This document shows positions 12,690 to 27,600 of a stretch of DNA of 64,000 bases, piece by piece. A program made the position numbers and the translations under genes. A model generated the notes under the pieces. The model was not told the DNA's origin, made no database searches, and was given only the letters and a program-made list of their open reading frames with translations. The stretch comes from Cloeon dipterum (Eukaryota; Arthropoda; Insecta; Ephemeroptera; Baetidae): the NCBI RefSeq assembly GCF_949628265.1, contig NC_088787.1, positions 24,542,501 through 24,606,500 on the forward strand. The letters run 5' to 3'. The stretch's first letter is position 1. Every line of letters begins with the position of its first letter.

Positions 12690-15600
12690 TATGCTGCACG
12701 CACCAGCGTCGCACGCGGGGGCCAATGCCATAAATTTTTGGCACTTGTTACGAATAATAAAAGCTGCGCGAAACAAGCGCGCCTATCTCATTTCCTAGCT
12801 TTTCTCTCCAGCGCTGGCAGCGTCACTCTGCAACTTTTTGCAAGTGCTCGCGTTTATTTATATTTATTCGCTGCTTACGAGCAGACGAGCGCAGAATTTA
12901 TTTTCCGGCAGCCCGACGCGAAAAAAAAGGAAGGAAGCGAGTATCTTATTATTTGCAGTTGCAAAGAGTCAGAAAGCTGCTCTGCTGCGGGTAAATCTTT
13001 GCGTCTCAACATTTGAAATACGAGAACAATAAAAAAGGAGAAGAGGAGACAAGCCCGGCAGAAAAGCTGCTCGTGTGTTGTTCAACAAGCCGGCTTTGTT
13101 CTTTCGATTATGTTTGCCCTGTGGAAAAGTTTGCAGCAAGGATTTCAGCCTCAGCCGGCCCTCAAACCGACGCAAATCGCCACTCCACCCTCTGCGCCGA
13201 GAGCAATTAAGGCCTGCAAACTTGGAATTGAAACGCGTCAAGGCCTGAATTTTATCTCGCAACCCTTTTATCGATCCCTTGCTCTTTGTTATAAACATTT
13301 TTCAGTTTCCAGTCGTAACAATTCACTTTTCTTTCTGTTTTTAAAAAAAAAATTTCAATCAGTAAAGACTGGCACTTTTACAAAAATCCGTATAACAAGT
13401 GGACCATTTGGTATATCAATGGAGGTTCTAAATTATATACTCATTAAAAACTCATTCCTCCGGCTTGATTTTACATTCCTAATATTTCGTTCCCCTTTTC
13501 TCAGTCTTGTTTTGTTCGTCTTCTTATTTTTCGATGCCAATTGAATCGACAACCTTTGACTCGGCCCTCAGACTTTGATGTCTGGGCTGGCTTTATATTT
13601 TATTTTCGTCGTCCTGGACAAGGAAAGCCGCAGTTTATCCGACGGTGCGTTTTGCTATGGCGAAATGCAAAAAGCAGCCCAGTCGATGGATGATGCTCTT
13701 TCATGTGCAATCAAGTGTGCACTATTTATTCATGCGGCGCCGCCACGCCGCGTGTTTCATGAATATTATGATTGCACACCGGCCCTTTGAAGTACCATTT
13801 GCTTATTAAAATCGCGCGCGCCGAAAATTCGGCCTTTTTGCCGCTTTCGCCAAGTTAATTAGAGCGTTGCGTTGGTGTTTTTGGGGGCGCAGTCGGCGGC
13901 GCCGGCAAAAAGCATCAGCACGTGCTATCAATAATATCGACGCTTTGTTTCCTTCCAAATCCGTCCGGATTTTGCATTTTTCATCGAACATGGGCGTAAA
14001 TTGAATTTTGCACAATAAAAGCTTGCGGCTTTTTGTTTTCCTTCAATTTTTAATTAATCAATTTTCGCTGTCAAAATGTTTGCGTTTTTGTGCGCGTAAA
14101 AGCGGATGGCCACTTTTTCGTTACATGTGTCAAAAATGGAAACAATGGATGAAGTTTCAGCCAAGCGGCAAAATAAAAATATTTTCTGCCAAACGTATGA
14201 AATATTTTACATTTTAGCCATATAAATGGCTTCTGGCATTTAGTTTTACAGGTTTGATAGGCATTTGTTGTGATGAAATCAAGAAACATTTATTTTAAAA
14301 TCAACTGGCATAAACAGATAAGTTCATCAGTGGCAAATTGGTGTGATTTCCAAGTTACCCCTCATTGAATCAAATAAACTTCTTATCTGATAGGTCTTCA
14401 GGTTGGCAATCGTCTTTAATAAAGCAGGAGGTGATCACCGTTAAAGCTCCTAGAATTCGATGGCAAAGCGAAATTTGTCTGCTTTTGTATGCACAAAATT
14501 GACTGGAACAAACCCACAAAGTGACTGAAACTTTGACAATTCGAGGCACGCCCGCCAAAGTTCGCGTTGACGAAATCTCGTGAGTGCTGTGCGAGAGCAG
14601 CTCGATTTTTAATTTTGACAAGAAGAAGTTGCACAGTTTTTGGGCCTTGGGCCAAAAACGCGGGTTGCCAGGCAACCAGGCGCGGGAAGAAGAGGAGCAA
14701 CCCAATCCGCACCGCCTTGAACATACTCGTCGTACCATTAAGGTATCGATATCAAAAGAAATTGTTCGTCGGCGTGCTTCTAGCAGGCAGCCAGCGGCAG
14801 CAGATGATGATATCACTCACCAGCCAAAACAAACTCTGCTGCGGTCACCTGCTTTTGTCTGACGCGTGATTGCCGCTGCTGGACGCAATGATTTTTACGG
14901 CCTCGTCCGTCTGCCGTAATAAAGGAACAAGAGGGAAATAGAGGTTTAATCTGGCAGCAGATCTCTCGTCCGCTCGAGATACGCGCGCGCGGTCGGCGTC
15001 TAATAAAATATTTTTTGCTGACAATTTAATCTCGCCGGCTCGCAATAACTCGGCCAATTTGGATTAGGTTTGAGGAGACGCCAAAGCCGTGGTGGCCGCC
15101 TCGCTCATCCCCGTCGTCGTCGGCGGTAATAAACGCCGAGATTTCACTTTCTCTCCCCGTCGCTTTATGGCGATCCTGGCATGATGTGCAGGAGGAAAAA
15201 GGGGTCTAGCTTTCCACCGATTGCGTGGCAGGCCGACAAGCCGGCCGAGAAATTGAGATATAAATTTGCGGAGAACTTTAGGAGCTTGTCCGCCGTGGAA
15301 ATCGGCGCGGAGATAAAAGCAACTGAAATATGGTGCGGATTGGCATGAACGCCGGCGATCGCTTGGAATGAGGGACGCAAAGTGGGGGAGGAGGAATGAT
15401 TGCCGCCAGAATTGGGGATAAAAATGAGACGAGACCGAAATTTGGGGATGATAGAGAATTGACAGTAATGAGAGATAAAAAATAGCTGGAAACTAGAGCA
15501 AGCTATTGAATGACAAGATGGATACTCTAGATGATTTTTTAAGTTTCCTATCCCATTAAAAACATATTTTGAGCTGATAAATCCAATATAACTTAAATTT

Positions 15601-18600
15601 CCTCTCCCAGCTCTTTTTCCGTTTGAGTTGTTTCTGTATTTTTAAGGAAAATACGTCCGGATCTCCCGTCTTGAGCATTTTCAGCGCAGTGAATTTCCAT
15701 TTGACCGCATCTGAATGCTCGGCTCTGCTGGGTAATCGAACTGACCGCCGCCGTTTGATTGGGTCACGTTGCAGAATCAAATTTTTGGCCCTCTCTCGCA
15801 ATTTTTCTCGAGCCACGCGGCTTCAGCGGCGGCGGGCAGATCGAAACTCAATTTGGGCAAAGTCTTGCGCAAATACACGCACAAAAAAGAGCAGCAGGCT
15901 TCATGAGGAGAGCTTTTTATCTCCACTTGGCAACAGATTTTCCTCAGCGCGATCGATGCAAAAATGCTCGAATTTAAAATTAATTTGCCTGCTGTCGGAG
16001 AACGGCGAAATTCCGCCCGGACCTAATCTAATTTCGCGCGCCACTTTCCGGGTAAAGCAACATTTCCATGCCGTGCAAAAAGAAACTTGGCTAATCATGC
16101 AAAAGTGCTCGGCCATACGCAGCTTTGCTCCCCTTCGGCCTAAGCTGGATTTTCTCGTCAAATATTTTGTCAACTCTCTTCACAAATAAAACTCGTTCCT
16201 CTTGGTTTTGTACATCGAAAAATCCCTCGTACTGCTGCCTGCAAAAGGTTAGCAACACGGCCGCAGCTTTATTTGTTTAAACAAAACGAAGATTGGCAAT
16301 CGGAGCGTCTGACACTTGGCAAAGTGGCCGCAATCCAATTCACGAAACTTGGCTTTGCGGACAAAGCCGCGCAATCGCGGTTGGTTGTTATTCATGCAGC
16401 GGCCTCGCGCATGAATTTCCATTTTCCGCGAGAGCAAGGGAAAGAAACAACAACGTTCTCATTGGTCGTCACCCAATTCAGCCCATAATTCACGGCAGCC
16501 GCTTTGCATTTTTATAATCCTGCGGTGTCGCAGCCGCCGTGCGAGTGACGCCACTCGCATTCGCAATCGCGCTTCTTCTTATNNNNNNNNNNNNNNNNNN
16601 NNNNNNNNNNNNNNNNNNNNNNNNNNNNNNNNNNNNNNNNNNNNNNNNNNNNNNNNNNNNNNNNNNNNNNNNNNNNNNNNNNNNNNNNNNNNNNNNNNNN
16701 NNNNNNNNNNNNNNNNNNNNNNNNNNNNNNNNNNNNNNNNNNNNNNNNNNNNNNNNNNNNNNNNNNNNNNNNNNNNNNNNNNACCCAACTACAAATTTAA
16801 CACAAGAAAATCTGCCAGTGGAGTAAGAGATATTTTATTTCCTTGCACAAGTTTAGCAAATGATCTAAAAGATTAGAACAAGTCTTGCAAAGAATCCTTT
16901 TCAGGCACAATCCACCATGCCAGCTGAATGCAAACTCTGATTACATTGGACGCCCGTGAGCGAGCTGTTTCGCAAGTCGTTCCTTCGCTCGGTACTCTCT
17001 CGGCATGCTCGTTTCGAATTGCAGAATCAATTTCGGCTAATCTCGGTGAGCAGCGAACAAACACGGCTTTGCACGTGCACCGAGACCCACTGGGCGGATC
17101 GGATTTAATAGAATAGGCAGAGCTAAATGACTAATCTATGCAAATGCGGCTGATTATCTCGCTTTTAATCCGGCCGCGATGTGTGTGGCCGAGTCAATCA
17201 CCTGCTAGGAAACAATATCCGCGCTCAGCTGGGCGTGGCTTTCAATGGACATTCGCTCATTCCATCTCGATCCCGTGCAAATTTTTCCGCCTGTGTTTTT
17301 TATACCGCCACTTGTCCCCTTTGTTAATTCGTTGGAAAGCGGCCTTTGAAGTTGAAACGGAACTGAAATCGCCTCGCAAATAAGCGTCAGGTAATATTTC
17401 ATGAGTGAGTAAATTGGCCGCAGTGTTTTCGTCTCATTAAAAATTTTGCCGCCGCATAAATCACCGGCAGACGTTTTAATTCATTTGCAGCGGCGATAAC
17501 AGCAAGCGAACTTTCTTGAATTAATTGGCGCCGAGCATGCGGCAACGAGACGCGGTGACGACACTCTGGCAACTTGTGCTAATTTATCAGCTAATGCGAA
17601 CGGGCAATGTTTCCATCATGATCACCTCCGCGCGCCAACAGCCATTTCGACTAATGAATTGCTTAATTAATTAGCTGAGTTATGTTGTGTTTCGCCGTCC
17701 AGCACTTTTGCTTTTCTAACTTTCCGAATTTCTGTTTCAGAAACATCGTGTACAACGTTAGCCTGCATGATCTCACAGAGGCTGTGGAACATGTAAGTAC
17801 CTGGAAACGTTAATATTGAAAGTTCCAAGTAAGGAAGTCTGCACTTTGCCAGGCACTCTGTAAATTGAACTAATTGAAAGTCACCCATTTGATTAAAACT
17901 TAAACCAATGCTTCGAAAACAGCCTTTTGTGAAATTTTTAGACGTTTCTTTCCCTTTCCGCCCCTGCTCTTTTGTTTGGCAAACGCGTTTTTCGGCCAAC
18001 AAAATATTCTGCAAAGCACTTTGACTCAAAGTTTGGAGCTTTGGACTTTTTCGGCGTCTTCGAAGAAAGAATTAGCGCAGGCAAGATTTGTGTCTGACAC
18101 AAAAAGCGACAAACGCGCGTGTCAGGCAGCGCAGCGGCAGCAGAAGGCCGTCAGTTGTTGGATGGATATCTCTTCTTTCCACTTTTTCTGCCCCTGCTGC
18201 TGTCCGGTTGTTAAAAAGTTCGCAACAATCTCGGCTATGGATACTGCTAAAAGATGAAGCCGCCTCCGTTCTTTCGTTCCTTCTTTCTTTCTCTCTCTTC
18301 CAAGCAGCAAAAGTTTCGACCGAGCGACCAATCTGCTGCTGGAAAGTTTTGCTCTGCGTATAAGCATCCAAAGAGTAGTAGGAAATGAGAAAGAAAACGT
18401 CGCCAAGCGGAAAAGGGGGATTTCGGCGCGTTGCCGATCGGTCGAAGCAGAATTCAAAACCTACTGGTATCGCCGAAATTTAGTCCGTGTGAATCTTTTC
18501 TAATGACTCTCTTAGTGATGGTTTCATTTTATGAGCGTTTGAGATGACTTATTTTATAGTTTGATGCTTTCAACCGATAATAAAAAACAGCTATTTTCGG

Positions 18601-21600
18601 ATTCAGAGTATGTGAGATAAAGTTTTTTGAAAGCTGCTTAATTCAAAAACAAATTTGATACGATTGTCTCGGAAATAAGGTTTTTCAAAAAGTTCCACGT
18701 CCCAATTTGATCCTACTCGCATCCAGCTTTGGATAATCTCCACATCTCGGGAGTAGAAACGCTGCACCTGCAGCCGAGTTTGTTGTTTGCTGCGTTTTAT
18801 CTCGCGAGCATCGGTGAGTGCATCGCGCGCTCGTTTTCTCACGACAATAATGTGTACGGAGTCGTAAAATTCCCGTCTCAATTTCCAGCGCCGCGCGTTT
18901 ATTTACGTCTCGCTGGCCTTGCACACGCAGCACATGTTCACAGAATTTCAGTCTGTCGCTGATGCCTTTTTAATATCAAAACTCATTTATCTCCCTCTCA
19001 CTATCCTCTCAGCCGCTCTTTCTGCAAATGAAATTCGCATTTAATGAAAAGGCCAGCAATTTTGTGTGTCCACCGCGAGGGAAGATTTTCAGAACGGGCG
19101 CACCAACAAGGCAGCGCAGCATCCGTTTTTGACATCCATTCGCCGCGTGCTTTTATCGCTTTTGCCGAGGAATTCTTCGTTTCCTCGCTATGTGCTCCGC
19201 AGTTTGTTTGCCCTGCGGTGAAACCGGCAAATGAAAAGACGTGGGCTGAAAGGGTTGTGTTTGCTGTCCTGATGACCACTTTGGTCAAACGTGAAAAGAT
19301 AAATTATAAAAATAAAAAAATGGAAATAGCACAGATACATACATAAAGCCCTTTGATTCTCTTACAAAAATTCAGATATTCATCGCAGAACAAAGGTTTA
19401 GAAAAATATGTCCGTTTCTACCTCCTTTGATAAAAAAAAGATTATTAACAAGAAAAGGCAACGTTTTTCAATAGTAAAAATTGACTCTTCTGTCTCTTCA
19501 TTCCTTTCAGTGCAGAAAAGCACATTTTTTGCAATCTGGGAAACACACATCAAAGCATCCCTTTTTGGTTTTCTGCTCAGCGGAACACAGACTAATTCCC
19601 CTGTGCAGCATCCAGCACTCTTTTCATCGGGAAATGAAGAGTTCGCCTCCGTTCAGCGGCGAGGATTTGCCTGGCGCTGTGTGTTGATTTTTTGCATTCC
19701 CAGCAGACTGTCTAATGTCCTAGTTTTTCCTTTGTCTGCTTGTGTGCGAGTTGCTTTGTTTCACAGCGTTCGTCAAAAGTGTCTCGAGTACCTGTATTCT
19801 CTCGGTGTATCTTCAAAGCGCACTTGACACTCGCGCGCACGAAAAACCAGTTACTCGATTTGTCCGATGAACTCGGTGCTGACGCAAGCGGCCGAGTGAG
19901 CCTGCCGATGAAAATAATTAAAGGAAGGAATGAAACTCGCTTGCTCGGCCGGACGATAATTTTCTGTGAAAAAGCTCGGCTTGGAAACGCCTGCCTCGAT
20001 TCGCAACGCACCGCTGTAATTGCAGATTAATCCCACCACTTGGCAGCTAATTTTCTTCCAAACCGCTTTCGAGGAATATCTGAAAATGGAATGAAAAGGA
20101 GATGAGAACGCTGAAATTTATGCTGTATCTTTTTCAGTCATTCAGTAAGTGAGTTCATTTAAAATTTAGCGAAGAAATTATTCTTCATTCTCGGGAATCC
20201 TGCTGCCTATTTCAGCGAATGAAACGTTATTCACAGTTGAAGAACAAAAAGATGTCCCTCACGTTCTGCAAATCGGACCTCTCTGTTTCCATTCTGTTCT
20301 TTTTGAGGCACTTTTTGACGGGCAGATCTCTCTCACCCTTTTTAAGCGGGATAAAAGCGTCGTGTTTGCTTTTAATTAGTGAATATCCACGCAGGAAAAG
20401 CGTCTGCGATGTGTCCGCTCGATCTCTCTTCTCTCTGCGCGCGACAAGAGTATTGATTTTGGCGAAAAAAGAGTCGGCTGCGCTCCAGCGCGCATGCATA
20501 TGCATACATTCCGCCTTCAGCTCGCCCTTGTGTTTCGCTAGCTGGAATAAATTTGGCGTTAAATCCGCAAACAAATGGAAAGCGAGCTAAGCCCCGACGC
20601 TGCGTGATAAAAAGGATTGCTTCAATCAAAATGCACGAAACCTGGTGCGGAATCGCGGCCGCGCCACGATATGCATATTTGCACAAACACCAGACCATTG
20701 CCGAGTTAGAGGAATTCCGGGAAAGCTGATTTTACGCAAAATTAGAGCAATCTCTTGATACCAAACTCGTGCAAACTAGATTTAATTTAATCATTTTGCG
20801 TCAAAGGGGTTGTAATACGATAATTTTGTGTGTTTGGCAACACGCATAACGGTAATTTTCATTTCAAAACTTTTGGAAAATTCTTCAAGGGGGAAAGTAC
20901 ACATAGAGGTACAGATACAGAGGGGATTGCTTATTTTATTTCAAATATTGCTCGCGGTTGTGAAACATTTGAACTAAAGACTAAACAAAAATGGAAACTA
21001 AGGACACACAACAGTCGGAACTCAAAGGTTGTAGACAAACAAGGCAAACAAACCCCTTCAAACAGATCCTATTGTTTCATTATCCGCAAGTATTTTGTAA
21101 TCTTTAATATTTGTAAAATAGTGTGTTTGAGCAGCTACTACCATTTCTCCAAGGCTATTTTTATCTTTACCATTTCGATCAGTGCGACGATACCTCAGAG
21201 GCTCTGTTTGGAAAAGCAATAAATCAATATTCTCCCTCGAAAGCATGTGTAATTAATGCAAGTCCGCGGGGCACGGTGACACAATGCGCCGATTGTTTCG
21301 TCTGGCTGCGCCAGTAGAGGAAAATATTGTGTGCGAACGAGACGAGACGCCCGTCGGCATAATTATTCGCCTTTTCTTTCGCTCAACCCCGACGGCCCTT
21401 TGCAAACGGCAATTTTTCGTCTGCACGTCTGCCGCCCTCGTGATTATTATTATTACCACCACCGTCTCTGCTGGGAGAGAGAGAGAGAGAGAGAGAGCAA
21501 GAGAGGATAAAGAGTCTTGTCTCATTACGGCCAGACCGTGTGCGGTTGATGTAACGTGGCTGCAGAGTTGCACTCGCGGCCGCAGGTAAGCGCCACCGCA

Positions 21601-24600
21601 GCCCAAGGACTGTAACTTTGGCGAAACCGCAAAAAGTCGTGACTAGCTGCGCGAAACGCGCCAGAAAAGTTAGTTCAACGAGCTCATCAGTTCATCAAAC
21701 GGAAACAAATAAGAGCGAAATTTATATCGCAGAAGTGGATTAAGTTTTTTATAATGCACGTGTTCGAAAATGAAGAAAATTTAGTACTACATTAAATTTC
21801 TTTCCTTTTTAGAAATGTTTACGACTGAAATTTCAAATGTTTCATTACGAACAGCCAATTTAGTGGACCAGGGAAGATGAAATTGTAGGATGATATAAAA
21901 CTCTCCTCATTCTTTTCCCTTTTGACATACATCTCAAAAGCAATTTAAAGCAAAAGCGTCGGTTGCGAAAACATGGGCGGAAAATCTCATTACTCACTTT
22001 TGTTGGTATCTTGCAAATTGGCTCTCCAATTTCGACGGGATGATTTATTTTGGTTCGATCGGCCGACCCGAGTGGTGCAAAGAGAGGAAGGATTTAATTC
22101 GCAAACCTCCGACGGTGAGTGCGCGTAATTACCGGGTCAGCGGCAGATTTCTGGAAATTGCTTCCGGCGCGCGATCGCCTGATTGAAAACAAACACGAGT
22201 CGCGCTCACACGGGTGTCCATTATCCTAAAATTGAAGCACCTTGAGAATGTTCCCAGCATTGGCTGTCCTCTCGTGCATAATGCAGAAGCCACTTTCAAT
22301 ATTTTTTCCACTACGCGTACGCGAACGAGCGTGGAAGTGCAATTTTTATTGAGTCGTTTTATTGGCGTCCCCCTTTTTATCGCCGACGATGATAAGTTCC
22401 TGAATTGCGCGCGTACTCAGCAACCCTTTTTGTCGGCGTCGAGGGAATCGCGCCTATAAAATATATCTAGCGGGCGCAAGAAAAGAAATTCTCTCGGTGA
22501 GGTGTTTTTGTTTTAACTCGCTGAAGCATTTTGCCCGCAGCGCGCGTGTTAAGCAAGTGTACAGGACGGCAGCAACTTTTCGGCCTCGAGAACAAACAAC
22601 AGCGTTTGCTTAAGACAAAGAGAGTGTAACGCAAAACCGACGCGTAAAAAAGTTTGACGTGAGAATTATAAAGTGCTGTGGCACACACTTAACAACAAGG
22701 GAAATTAAAATACTTTCAAAGCGTAAAACAGTGAATACCATGAATACCTTGTATACAAAAAAATGTGGCAGTACATAAATGAAATATTGAGAGCCGTGGT
22801 TTTGTTTTTCTTTGAGAGTGCGGAAAACTGGGCGAAATTTTTCTGTTTAGCCTTTGACGCAGTAAAAATCTTTGGCAATGGAAATCATTACAAAACGGAA
22901 AGAAAAGTTGGAAGGAATAAAAGTCAATTGTCGATCCAAAGGTTGAATGCTCTCGTGGCCGACAAAAGTAAAATTTTACGATCCTTCTCTGCAAGTGCAA
23001 ATTTATTCAAGCAGAAATCGTTTCGTTTTTTATACGTCGATCCGCGTATTTATACTTGTACTCTTTGGAAAAGTTGTACGATGCAAATCCAGCTCTTCGA
23101 CTTCCTGTGTTGGCGCTCGACGGCAGCAAAAAGAGCTAGCTGGAGCTCGAATTTCCGCGCTGTTGTCGCGACAGCGGTTATTATAATCACATTAGTAACC
23201 CGAGCAGTTAATACTCGCTCCATGGTAACTCGAACCCCTTTCTCGTCTTTTTGTCCATTATTGCAATTCACCGGTGGCAAGACCTGTTTTTCGAAAAGGG
23301 GAACCAACCGGCCACTTTTCTTCTCACACGTCATGCAAATACGAGCTGCTGGAAATTATTATTAATAGGTTCAAACCAGGGCAGTGAACAAAGTGGATAC
23401 ATTATTAAACCGAATTTGACATTTTTTTCTTTTCTAAAACACGACAATTTCTAACGGTTCTGCGTCTGTTCGTAATACTTCATGACTTTCGTTCTACACG
23501 TCACGTGTTTTTAATTTAAGTTTAAAAATTGAGAGAGACACAACAACCGTGATGATGCACAGCCCCCGAGATGAATCTTTAATAAAAGAGGCAATTCATC
23601 ATGATGGTGAATGAGAGTGGAAAATAATAAAACACGGTGTCTATTATAGTCGTCCGCGGAAATTTATCGCTCAAGCAACCATTTGTGCAGTGGAAAGATG
23701 AGAAATTGCGCTTGTGTGTGTTTTGTTATCGCTCGCTGCGAGGGATTTCTCTTTCTCTCGTGCTCGCTCTCGCCAGCTCAATTTAAATAAATTATTCCAT
23801 TTATTATCATTTAACCTGCTCGCCTGCGCGCACGCCGTGTGCTAAGTGCGTTAATAAATTTGTGTTTTGTTCCCCCTATGCACATGCATCCTCCGCCAGT
23901 CCGCCCGCCTGTAATTCATCATCACGTGAACGCTCAGAGTCGAAGATGAAGTTCTTCTTTGTGTCACTCACAGGAAATGCATCGTTGAGCCCGTGGAAAC
24001 GGGAAGACCAATCGGATCCCCGCGACGCCAATTACGCAGCAATTCGAAAAGTGGCACGAATCTGGCTAATTAGCTCGAGTGACCCTCCAACTTTGCCTTT
24101 GTGCGCGTCCTCCTCGGGGAATCAAAGGACAAACAATGAGGACGTTTTAATTTGCCTCTGTGAAATCCCACTTTCATTCGCTGCCAAAGTGTCCTCGTTT
24201 CCGTGGCAGAAACTAAATTGCCACGAATTGATGTGCACAACCAAATGTGTCAGACAAAAAGGACGACGAATGAGCATTTTCAACTCTGATTATGTTAACC
24301 TTAAACGCAAGCTCTAGAGAAAAGCAATTTAAATTGGATCAGTCAGTACTGAAAAATTCTGAAAATTAATTGATTCCTTAAATATGCTAAAAAAAATGGG
24401 AAAAGGCTTAAAGACACCGTTGGATAGATCACGACGAGAAAAATCGAAATCAAGCGAAAAATGGTTGAAAAATCTTTTAATTTTTATTATACATTTGGCA
24501 AAATCCGCTATAATGACGTCACTATTTTTTTCTTGTGACGTCAAGTTTGATCAGAACTGCTTACAATTATTCCCAGAATTTTCAATTTGCTGGAAACCAT

Positions 24601-27600
24601 CCTCTTAGCGTCATTTTGCTTTGCTCTCATCCCTGAAACAGAGATAGCGTTAAATTAATGATCCATCGATTTCCCATTAAAAATTCGCGATTACGTTTCA
24701 GCATTGGCGAATTGGCGCGCTTCCCATTTCGCGGGCCGTCGCTCAAATTGGCAAACAAAGGCTGTCGATGATCGACGCGATCGCTCTCTATACACAATTC
24801 CATAAATGCATTACGATCAAAAGGGTCCAGCGACGGACGCTGCCCTCGTTATCACCGGTAATTGGAAACAATAACTATGCTGCCAGTGAGAGAGAGAGAG
24901 AGAGTGACACGTGTTCGGGGTCGGCGAACCTGCCGCTCTGTTCGTCTCCCTTTCGTGATGCTGATTATTGGGTTTGTATTCCTGCGTAATTTCTGTCAAG
25001 AGGAGAAGCAGCCTGCGGTTCTTTCGCTTTTCCTCTGCTGGACCGACCGGTCGGTCCGCTGCTGCCTGCCTACCTGCCCCACCCATTTCGATGCTGCGCG
25101 GTGGTCCTGTGAGAATCGCCGATTTCCATCTTCCTCTCTACTCAATTACAGAGAGAAAAATCGATTATGCTCGACCCGAAATGCCCGCAACGGCCACTCT
25201 GTTGCGATAATTACCACGAATTCTATTGATTTGACGTGAGAAACGCTGAATTTCAGCATTTAACACCAACTCATCATGTTTTCTGGATATAACTAACTGT
25301 CAATTTTTAACTAAGTGGTCAATCATTGCTAATCAAATTGATTTTAAAATTAATATTTTGGCAAGAAATGGCGAACAACTGATTTTGTAGCTTTCCTTTG
25401 CTTTGCAAGGTGGCCGATCAGATGAATAAACATGTGCCTGAATAAATTATAAATCGAGGAGAGAATATGAAAACAATTAAGCCCCGAACAAACAGTCTTG
25501 ACGGGAGTCGATCCTGAGAAGAGAGGTCTCGCCCGGAGAGACAAAGTGCGTGTTTGATATTCATGGGTGGATGTATCTAAACAGCAGCCCGCAGATGTGT
25601 TAATTAAATTCGGGCGTGCGGCTGGTGTGTCCTGCGCCCGCAACTTTGCTGCTGCACGTGGCGGCTCTGCGCTCCACGGAAAATCCACCCAAAGAGATAG
25701 TGCGAGTCCCTTCTGCCTGCTTGTGCATGCCCGGAATACTGGCGCAAAACTTGAACTATTCCCGCTATTGTGTACACATACACACACGCTCATTATTATT
25801 CACTTACCGCCGGCACGCCTCTATGAATATTTCGTAAACAAACATCATAAAACCTATTAAGCATTTTTCAACAGGCAGAGCCGATTCTCATCTCGCTCAT
25901 GAGCTGAATTTTAATTCTAGCCGCCTTCTTGCACGCAAACTTGGTCCATAAAAATATTTTTCCATCCGGCCCCAGAATGCCGCTCACAGCTCCAGCGGCG
26001 CTTTCTCAACTCGCCGCTGGGCAAATAGAACGAGTTTCGCGACCAGATAAATTTCGGCATTAAAATTTGGAGAAAAAGCGGAAACTCGTCCGAGTGTGCC
26101 ACTGAATCAGTATAAACACGCAGCCCTTTTTTATCTCCACCAGTTTCACGGACAATTTCGAGCACTTTTTGCCAATCTCGAGGAGCTAGCGTTTGAAGTG
26201 AAAAATTATTTTCAATTTGCTAGATGGAGGCAGTAAACAAAACGATTCATTTTCCTTGTCGCGTATCACAATGAAGTAGGGGATAAAGTTTTACGATATT
26301 TTTATGCCAGTTTGCTGCTGGAGTCTTCGCCCGTCCGGCTAATAAATAAAATTGCAGAGAAGGATGAAAAACGCGACATACTTATTAGATAAATTTCGCA
26401 TGTGTACGTAAAGCGGCGGCGGCGGCGGCGGTGATATCGCCGCAGCAGTAAAACGACGAGTCAATTTTCCACTGTTGGGGAAAACTTTCAATTCAACTCT
26501 CGACACACTTTTCAAAACATTTTCGCCCACTGCGCGCACTCGGATTTCTCTTTCAATTAGGCAGCACAAGTGGGCGTCAATAATGGCGCAATGAGCACTG
26601 CGTTTGATGCTTCAAATTCAATTATGCACTTGATTTGTGTCCGACTGCTGGTGGCTGTAAAAAATTTAATTGCTGCCTGGCCTGTCAACGAGTTTTGAAA
26701 CAGCTTTCACCGATGCAATCGTCTCTTCTTTTTGCACTCATCAACATCCCGCCGCTTAATTACTGTCGCTCGTAAACGCGTTTACGACCGCCACCTTTAA
26801 TTTAAAAACAGTGTTTTGGCTTTGAGCAATAGAGTGACGAATAGATTCTCTTTTTATTAAATTAGAAAATTCCTATCATTTTATAGATTCTCTATCATCA
26901 TGGTTCATTGGCTGTTGTTGTTTTTCGGGGCTATGTTATTTTGCTTTTTTTACACCAGTTCAAGGGCAGAAGACTAATCAGCAACTTGCTCTTCCGTTTT
27001 GTTAAAAAAGATGAAAGGCCGCCGAGCAGCTTTCAATTCGGACTCCAGCGATGCGGAGCGGATCTGTATTGTGTTTCAAAAACGAATTATCCTACAGCCA
27101 TCTTGCTTTGTGCAAAATGCTGCTCGCTCGGGTCGAATTCGAACTGTGCCAACTCTTTTCCTCAAAAGTCCCTCTCGAGCGTTTAGTTATTATTTGACTG
27201 CCCTCTTGATTTAACGGGCTGGCGAGCAGCGTAATTTAATATCCGAAACAAGCGGCCGTGCGCCCCGTCATCCATACTGCACGACACAATCAAAAGTTTG
27301 CCCTTTATTATCAGGCACAGCGACACGAACGCCGCGCCGGATGAATTGTGAGCGCCTAATGAATTTAAATCAAGTGTTCCATTGCTTTGCGTGTTTTTGA
27401 TTAAAAAAAACCGTTGCCGAAATTGGAAAGGGGGTAGCTTGCGTCACTTTTGATTTCGGTAGAGGGAGGACCGGCTGATGTTTTATTTATTTATTTGCTC
27501 TCAGTTAAATTATTGGCTCATTATCGGGGCGAAACTGCGGAGGCGTTCGGCGAACAGTCAGTCGTCAATAAAAGGCGAAGTAATTACGTGGGCGTGTCGG

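Larger units (their letters stand above)
7779..17740 (+). other. Sema-1a intron (10 kb)
   Basis: Phase 2 intron. It contains an AT repeat at 8103-8119, (GCTT)n at 10581-10602, a GT-rich run at 11532-11560, a (GA)n run at 12642-12686, one consensus CRE at 10692-10699 and the assembly gap at 16583-16782. I find no coding exon. Open frames of up to 188 codons exist (for example 15623-16189) but have no recognisable domain and no splice context. Confidence 0.8.

Noticed and set aside
21284..21584. Open frame with a hydrophobic segment ending at a strong donor (GCAG/gtaagc), considered as an alternative first exon of Sema-1a
   Set aside because: It leaves phase 2, whereas the next Sema-1a exon (29690) needs phase 0. 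It also contains the GA microsatellite. At best it could be a non-coding exon.
22763..23365. 200-codon plus-strand open frame in the 12-kb intron, with a hydrophobic stretch
   Set aside because: No recognisable family, codon use like the surrounding intron, no acceptor/donor pair in a usable phase.
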